From Kryptolebias marmoratus (taxonomy: Eukaryota; Chordata; Actinopteri; Cyprinodontiformes; Rivulidae): a stretch of 64,000 bases of DNA. The notes beneath the pieces were generated by a model that saw nothing but the letters and a program-made list of their open reading frames with translations, had not been told where the DNA came from and searched no databases. Shown piece after piece: positions 12,901-21,900 of the stretch. The position numbers were made by a program, and so were the translations under genes. Position 1 is the stretch's first letter, and the number at the start of each line of letters is the position of its first letter. The stretch covers positions 17,046,810 to 17,110,809 of the forward strand of contig NC_051430.1 of assembly GCF_001649575.2 (NCBI RefSeq). The letters run 5' to 3'.

Positions 12901-15900
12901 CTGAAGAATGACATTAAAACATGATGCAAACCTAAGGAAGTCTCAACCCTCAGCATAAAAGCAGTAGGCTCCAAAAAAAACACTTAGGTGGGACTGAAAG
13001 AACAAGACAAAGAGTCCGAGGTGTTCACCTCGCCTCCAAACTCACAAGATACCCATCTGATCAGATTCAATGGCATCTGTGGGAAGCCAATCCAATCCAC
13101 AGAGACTCCACCCTACAAGCCACAAACCCAAAGGATCTATTGCTAACATCCCATTACCAAAGACCCCTGGGAACCTCCAGATGTTCCTCATCCATGCCCT
13201 GATAAGTCAAAGCTGTTTTTGTGGTGAAAGATGGGCCTGCACCATATAAGTCTGGAAGTTATACTGTTACAAGTGACTGATTTAAACAAGAATAGGAGTG
13301 AACCAAAAATAATAAAAAAAAACACTCCAATCTGATTGATCATAAATAAAATGACTCATTAAGCATACATACTGTCTATGCTATGTTCAAGCAAGTTGTA
13401 ACAAGTTGTATTTTATTATACAGTATAAAATATTATCAGAATATGACACTTAAGACAACAAACCAAATGTATGCTTTGCTGTTAAACAGTCAAGTTCTTC
13501 TGGAGTAATAAAAATCACTCAGAAAAAATAAAAATTTGAACGAGAATAAAAATCCCAAAATGAGGCCAAAATCAAATTACAGCTGAAGTAGAAACAACAA
13601 TACTCCCGTCAAAGTCAAGCCTGCCAAACAAAACCTTGGCCTCTTAATTCATACTGCCGAGAGTTAAAACATAAGATATTATATATCTTACCTGAAGTGT
13701 TCTGAATCTGCATGCCAGTACTTATTTGCTCGAGCCGTGCACCAGTGACTATTTCAACAGAAGTCACCGTGCTGGGTACAGCTGATGCAGAAGGAGCGGA
13801 TGTGAAGAACTTCTTCTCTGCTGCGCCACCCTTCGTGGTCCTGCCATGTTTTGGAATCTGGGTGCGGGACTTATAAGAGATGTGTTCTGTTGTTGATGAT
13901 GTTAAATCCTCAGTTGAGGTTTCTCTGTCAGCCTGGACATCAGCAGCTGCAGTAGTCACAGATGTAGCTGGAGAGTCTGCATCCTGTGTTTGAGTTGTCT
14001 CACGGGTTGCTGGTGGTGTGCTGGTGGGAGGGGTTGTTGTTGTTACCACAGTAGTACTAATAGTACTGTCTCTGTCAGTTAAACTAGGTAAAACAGTGTC
14101 TGTTTGATTTGGTGGCCTAGCCAGCATTAAAAACCCAGTCACGATCTCTTCGTATTCTTGGAATGGTGTTGGTGATTCAAGACCAGGTGTTGCTGTTGAT
14201 TCTGAGGAGCCCAAGTCTTCCTTAGGGGTCTGTTCACTGGATTCTGTGGAAGTGTCAGTGGGATCAAACATAACTGATGGGGTGATCCCAGAATCCAGAA
14301 CAGTCTTTTCTGTCTTCCCCTCAGCAAACATGGTCTTTGTGCTTAGAGAAGTATCTGGCATAGGTACGTCAGGTTGGATCGTGCTGATCACAATCTCTGA
14401 GAGGTCCTCTTGATCCTTGACAGACGGTGGGGAAATGAAGCTTTTAGTTGTGATGTGCTGTTCTGTGATTACGTCACCGTGAGAAGGAGACGATTCTACA
14501 TTAATGTAACTTGTGGTAAACTGTGCGGGACTAGTTACTTCAACAAGCTTGTCTTTGAGTTTGGGTTTAACTGTTTGAGTGGGTCGGAGTGGAATCATGA
14601 AGGCAGAGAGCATAGACTGAAGGTCTGTGGGAACTTTAGAGCCCGGAGTCTCATCGATCTCTGATATTGTGTCAGGTGATGCCGTGCTGATTTCCAGGAT
14701 AGGTGAGATGGTAGTGATTTGTTTCACAAACATTTCCACAAAGGACATTCGGCTGGTCACGGCTCTTTTTCCTAAACATAAAACAGAAGTACAAAAAGTC
14801 AGAAAGTTAGACAATTTATGATCAACACCAAAGACTGTTTTGGCAGAATTAGATATTTTCTTTTTTAACCATTGCTTAAAACAGTACAACTTTTAGTTAT
14901 TTTGAATATAGGGCAACCAGAAACCCCTATTTCTTTTGAATTTCACAAGACTTATCGTTTGTCCCTCATTCCACAAATTAACAGTATGTCCTAAATCTTC
15001 ACTGATTCCATGTTTCAAACATCAACACTGATGTAGACACATTTCTAATATTTGGTTTACAGCTAATAATTGTGAAAAGTCTATTATCCTATGAACTGTT
15101 TTTACCACCCTGCAAACATGGATAGTGTTCAGGTTTACTCGTCATTGTCTTTGATGACAAGTTGCCTCCCAACAGGCAAAAAATTGAAGAAACCTCAAAA
15201 ATGATACCTTACAGTTTCTACATTGAGATGGATTATCAGGAATACTACCCCAAATAGTAGGATTACAGCTACAACTGGAGTGGAGTTGTGAAAAGATCCA
15301 TTTAAATAAACTGTGCGTGTTTAGTCTGTATGGTGTTAAAGACCTGTTCTGTCATGTTTGAGTTTTTTTCCTTTTTAAGTTGGACATTATATAAATGTTA
15401 TGACAAACTTTGAGCATCAGTAACATGTACCACACATTAACCCTCACAAAAATACTCTTTGTTCCATAGTTGGCTGATTGTGATCTGCTCACCCAATTAT
15501 AATCTCATTACTGCTCCACCTAGTCAGGTTTCACTCATCATCATGCAGACGTAACAAAGATGTTAAGATCAAAACGAGAATCTAACAGGCAATTTATCTT
15601 TCAACTAATTGTAACTAATTTCTTTACATTCATAATGTGTAAGATTGTTCCAGTCTCTTCTTTTTAGGGACCATAGTAATATGTCAAGATCACATTTTGT
15701 CGGTCAACCTCAAAGAGTCATTTAGAGGCAAGAAGCAAAATACAACTGTTCTTATAGCCTTCACTAAAACTTTGCATTAGATTCCCCAGAGTTTAGGGCT
15801 TCCTAGATATGCTGGTGCAAATTACTTCCTCTCTTAACACTTAATGTTGTTTATAACCAGCTACAACAAAAATGATCTAAATACTCTTAAAGAAGAGGGG

Positions 15901-18900
15901 CTAATGCCACAGAGCAAACTGTAAATGTAAAATTACAAGAACAAGGGGAATAATTCTTAATCAGTTTAATAGTCTTTCTCGTGCACGTGACAAACTGGAC
16001 ATCTGTGGCAAATGAGGTCATTGTTTAGGTGTTCTGTTTCCAATGTATACTTTGAATGTTTCTCCAAACATTTCCTGAAAAGGTTCCCAGGACTATAATG
16101 AACGAAATAAACTGTATAGAAACTTTAAGAAATCCAGTGTTTTGGTTTTGTTAGCAATTCTCTCTTTTTTTTTTTTTTTTTTTTGGGGGGGGGGGGTTCC
16201 TTATTATTTTCAGTCCACAACCTGTATTCTTTGCCTGATTTTATTTTGTCATGTTTGCAATAGTTTATGGATTTGTAAAGTAAGCCTATTGTGAGTACTT
16301 ATTTAAACCATTTTGTCAATGAGTCCTTTTTACTATTCTGCGATTCGTTTGCATGTTTCTCTTAATCCCTGTTCCTCTGTTCTTTCATGCTCTTGTATTT
16401 ACTCAGACCAATAAAAAGCAGTGTGAAGACCTCCTTGGCGGCATAGACTCACAAAATAAAGCCAGATGTTGACCATTATGTACTGGAGATCTTTAACAAA
16501 AGTATCTGTTATGTAAGGTGTGAGACGTGCCTTTTTCCCTTATAGGAACACTGAGGCCCTCTCTCACAAGTATGGCATTATTTCACCAACAAATGTGAAC
16601 TGTTGCTGTTACAGAGTCTTTGTTTCTTTTAGGCCAGTTCAAAGACTAATCAGGGAGCAATTATCTCCCTTCTCCCTCTGCATCCAGCTCTCCTCTCCTT
16701 GTCTTTCTGTGTAGTTAAGTGACATTGGTTTAGATAATATTTCTCGTTCAAGACACTATTGCAAGCTGAAAAGCAGGAAATGACGGAGTCCCACCACCAA
16801 ACAGGGGTACTTAAAGAGCACTTACACCAAGGTGTAAATACAACCTGACGGAGAGAGCTGACATGACATACACAGAGCAGGAGGTGAGTCTGGCATGTTT
16901 GTGTGCCCTCTGAACTCCGTGTCGACTTATCACTGCGAGAGTCAGCATGGCCCAAGGGGCAGAAAATGGCCAGGCAGTGGTCAGCTTATCTGTTCAACCT
17001 CTCATTTGTAAAGATGGAAAGGGCATGTCAGAGGTCACTGAGGATGACTGAATTTAGAAGGCCAGCAGTAGCTTTTGTCCATTATCCAAACGTCTGCTCA
17101 GATAAGTGCAAGTGAGAATGACAGAGGCAAAACTGACAGCGGAAATGAGACATGAAAGACCCAAAGGGGGTCAGATAGTGAGACTAAAAAGGCTGTGAGG
17201 TGTGGCATTAGGTGCTTTTGCTGCTTTCCTAAATGGTAACTATCATGTATTGTTTAGTGCTGCCCTGGGAATACTGATTAGCTAAAAACAATCACATTTG
17301 ATAACTTTCAGCATGCCAGAGCTCTGCAGCTGCATTTAAATAAGTAAAATGGTGACACAAATTAAATGAAATTGACTTTAATCAAACTCTAAAGAAAAAC
17401 CTCTGGTCATTTTATGTCACCTGGAAGAAATATTAATGTGTGAATACTACTATAATTTTACACTTCATCAAGCTAACTGTGTTGACACAGAAATGTCAAA
17501 AATGTTAGACAGTGAGGTCAATTGGACAGAGTGGTCTGGCACACAACATGTAATGCTCATGAGAAAATCCTCCCTCTCCTTTGGTAACGTTGTTGTTGTA
17601 ACTAAAATTCTCAAATAAGGCACAAAACGGAAATAAAAAACTGAACAGGGGAAAAAAAAAAGACAAGGTGAGCTGCAGAAATCTAAAACACTTGCTTTGA
17701 GTCAAATCTAGGAAAGGTCATGTTGGTGTAAAGACGCAGAAACTCACAGGGTGGGGAAGCAGAAGGGAATAAATGCAGAAGATGAGCTCATAGCTTCTGA
17801 ACAGTAAGGTCTGGTTTTGTCAGAGAATGGCCTCAGCCCACAGTTACCATCTGTTCTTTAAGTTAACATAACAAGTCCCGCACCCATAACATAACAGATA
17901 CACATTTTGACCAAGAGCATGCAAGTAACACTGTCTAACCTTGTATTTGAGTATCTAAAGTCAGTCACAACAGACTGCCTTAAGAAAACATCCACTGCAA
18001 AATTTCATCACCTTTTATACTGTGTTGTTAATTTAACTTAGGAAAGAAATTAGTTAACAATGCTCTTTCAATACTTAGTGTATTGTTTTTTATTTGAAGT
18101 AGAAAATGGGACTTTTAAAAGCAAACCTTATTTTTCCAGATAAAATATGGTAATTGGTGTAAGGGGCACAACTACTAAAAGTAATTAGAAACCATTGGTT
18201 ACTACTACCCAATATAAGCAGGAGTTTTTTAACTTTACCCTCTAAAATATTCAGCATAAAACAGAAAGAGGGATCCACAGTGCTGATGGGGAAATTGAAA
18301 CATTTTTATTGTTGTATTAACCAAGGGTTCGTTCAACGCATGACTTGTGTTGGGATTTTGTCTACAAAATCTGATTTTAACTATTCATAGTCAAATTATA
18401 GACAAGTATTGGAAAAAGTACTTTTTAAATCAAATATTTTGGTCTGAGACAGCATGCCCTCAGTTTGATCACAGGTCCCAGACCAGTACATGTTCATTAA
18501 AGACACAGACCCTACAAAAATGAGGAACAGAGGGATATTTAGGGTCTCACTTTACTCCTTAAGAGCTACCGCAATGAGAACTGTAAAAGTAGGGTGAAGA
18601 AGAATGTGGTGGTGCTGGTATGCTGCTGATTTTTGACCATGTCATGTCACAGAATCTAAATCAAGACTTGAGGAATTAGTATCAACTTGTCTACAAAGAG
18701 CATAACGTCTCCTGTGAGTGTAATCAAGGGTAACGATACGAATGAGCTTTTACCTCCAATACAATAAGCTCCAAACTTCCTTGTAGGTTCTGGAAAGCCG
18801 GTCTGATTTTTGTTGCGATACAAGCAAAAGACACCCGTTTTGCCTTTCCCACACCGAGGACTGGGCTTAATGATAGGAAGTCGTACGCTGCCATCACGGA

Positions 18901-21900
18901 CCCAGCCATAATTGCACTGGTGCAGTCCACGTTTCCAGGCAACGTGCAGCTGGCCAGTGCTTGCCAGCTCTGCACCATGTTTTGCACACTCTTTTTGGGC
19001 CTCGTCAAAAGTCATCTTGTGGGTAACAGGAGCATAGAAGACGTTACCTGAATTGGAAAGAAAAAAAAAATCATGAATACTTTATGGCAGCAAAAGACAA
19101 AATGCTAACAAGTTATTTGTTCTCTCACAAAACGATGGTTGGTTAAACTTAGTCACTGGAGCATAACACTTTCTGCATTGGATGGCTCACCTTTAATAAT
19201 TAATGATCTAAATGGAAAATATATTTAAAAGTGATTTGCATGCAGACTCATTTATTTGTGGATACAGTTCTGTGAACCATTAAGTGTTTAAGAATCACTC
19301 AAACAAGTCACTGTTGTCTAAGGCACAAACCCTAAACATCCCACCACTAAATGTCTTTAGAACAACAGTAGTTTATTTGTTTCATTAATCTAACGTGAGA
19401 CAGCAATGCAAACTGTGTTTTTACCACCAGAAGTTACACCTTGTGTTCATTTCCAAAAGAGCTTACACAACGTTTAAAAAGAAGATGACTGCCAGACATG
19501 TTTTCAGAAAGGGCCAGTTGAGAAATGTTGGCTAGTCTTAACATTTTAAAAAGTGGACCCTTGGGTAGCAGGCCTACAGGTTTTATCTCACTGATTTACA
19601 AGAATACTGAGATTCGGATGTTTTTCATTCCTTGTACAACTAACAGAAAAGGCATTCACAATAAAGTAGTTTTCTGTAACCAGCTTTCATTTTTTTTTCT
19701 GCTCTGTACACATTACACTAATAACAACAAGTTCATATTTCTCCACAATATGTGATTACAACCAAATTTGATCTTAGCCATTTTTTTTTTCTCAAAGAAA
19801 GTTTTTATGGACTCATTTACTACTGTTCAATCCTGGAATAAAACAAATTGTATCCTCGAAGCACACTGTTAGGGCTTTGGACAGCAATCTGAAACAATAG
19901 CATTATTATTCTGCTGCTAATAAATAAGACGGGGGTGTGGTGTCTGCATAATATAAAGGCGTATTCTTAGAGACACAAATGACATCCATAGACTTTCACC
20001 TCCGTCTGTTCAGGATGCTAAATTAAACTGTAAATTAAATATTATGAACACAAACAGGGTTCTGAGCTGTCAGTCATCTTAAAGTACTCTGAGAAGAGTT
20101 TAGTCCATTAGCGCTCATAAACAGGACCGATTAATGAGTTGGAAAAAAAAAACAAGGGCTGGGAAGGGAGGACATCCATGACGAAAACAGAAGACATTTT
20201 TTTGTTGTTGTTGGTGACTTTCCAAAAAACAGAGCAGCCAGAGACGAATTATCAGAAGCTTCCCTGCAGTCCCAGCCCCCTTTTAAAAAAATGTATTATT
20301 GTTATGCACAACAAAATGTATATTAAAAAAAAAGTTTTGTCCTGTCAAAATTGTAATACTGCAATAAAGTGATTGAATGTATTCCCACAGAGGTGTCGCA
20401 AGCCATTTCAGATGAGGCGTGTGTCATTGCCTAAATGACATCAAACTGCTTACCATCGAGTCTGTCAGCATAGCAGTACACATCATAGGTCTCTGTGGGC
20501 TTCCTTCTTCCATATGACCTAACACCAGTCTTGTTCTTCAGATCTCCTGAGCAGGGCGATCTTGTCCTAGTCATTGGGTATCTGTACAAAAGGAGAAATC
20601 AATGCGCGGATGACATAAAATTGCTTTAAAAAAGAATCTTATTTTACCGGAGAAGATCCATGCATGTGGTGTTCAAAATAAAGGGGTAAGTGTGTCCAAT
20701 TTTTTTACTGTTACCATGTATACCACAAATAAATGAACAGCAGTGTTGAGTGCTAAAGCTAACCTCACAGTTTGGTCAGAACACCAACCAGCGTCACACT
20801 GTTCATAGCCATCATCATAGGCTGCTTTCAGTTGGGAAGGTGTAACAATGGTTGCTCCAATATTTAGGCAAGTTTGGACAGCCTCTTGGAAAGTCAAAGT
20901 GTACCTGCCAGAGTTCGGCCGATAGTGGAAAACAACACCTGGCAACACACAAACAAAAGAAAAAAAACAAAAACAAAACAGTCATTTAAAGACGAGACAA
21001 TAAAATGCAAATAAAGTTGAAGATAGTCATCTGGAAATCATTAGCATAATGTCAGAGTGGTGAACTATGGCAAGTGCCTTGTAAAGCACACTCTATGAGT
21101 GAAATAAATGAGTCTCTCGGCTTTTTTTGGAAAGGAGGAGATTTGCAATAAACCAAGAGGATATGCGAAATACTCTAGAGCTCACCGCAAATGAACCAGA
21201 TACATGCACATGATGCCACGGCCCTGAAATCCCCATATTTGTGGACAGTAAACAGACGCAGAAGATTTGATTGATAGTCTCAATTAACATTGCAAATAGT
21301 TGGAAAGGAGGATGTGCAGATTGTAAACCAAAAGTATCCCAGCCCCTGGCACACCCCCCACCCATGCTTTAAACAAGAGCTGTCTCTGACTCTCACAATA
21401 CTTCTCACAATAATTTTTAACGCAAACAATAAAAAAGGTAAGGATTGGCAACCCCCTTCCCCAACACACTGACACTTTATTTTAGATATTAATCAAGAGT
21501 ATCCTTTGTTCTGTCGACTGATTAGAGATAAGAAAGTAAAAATACTTGGTTATTCTCCTTCGTGCTCCACTAAAGAAAATCTCCAGTGACAAGGTGGTGT
21601 CCAAGAAGATAGGAATGACTGAGGTCATATTCACATCCAGCAGCGCACTGGACATAAACCCAGAAAAGTCTGGTCCAACTTTTTTCAAGACAGCATCACC
21701 TCTCAAACAAAAACAACTGAAAACTGTGGTTACCCTCAGACACTACTGAGTAGACACATTTATCAAAGTAAACAACTAGGCTCCCACAGTTCTCTCGTGC
21801 CATTTACCTTTCTATCAGCACCCGTATAATACTTTGATATTATCATACTTTTGCAGAACTCGCCTTCTCCAGTTTTTGTGTTTTTGGTCTTATTCCAAAA

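Larger units (their letters stand above)
7366..13691. other. 6.3-kb vcan intron between GAG-alpha and the small exon
   Basis: No further exon is recognisable. It contains a Tc1-like transposase remnant (about 9690-10030), a dispersed repeat copy (about 10218-10450), a second transposase remnant (13015-13260) and AT-rich low-complexity sequence at 7610-7660. Confidence 0.7.
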
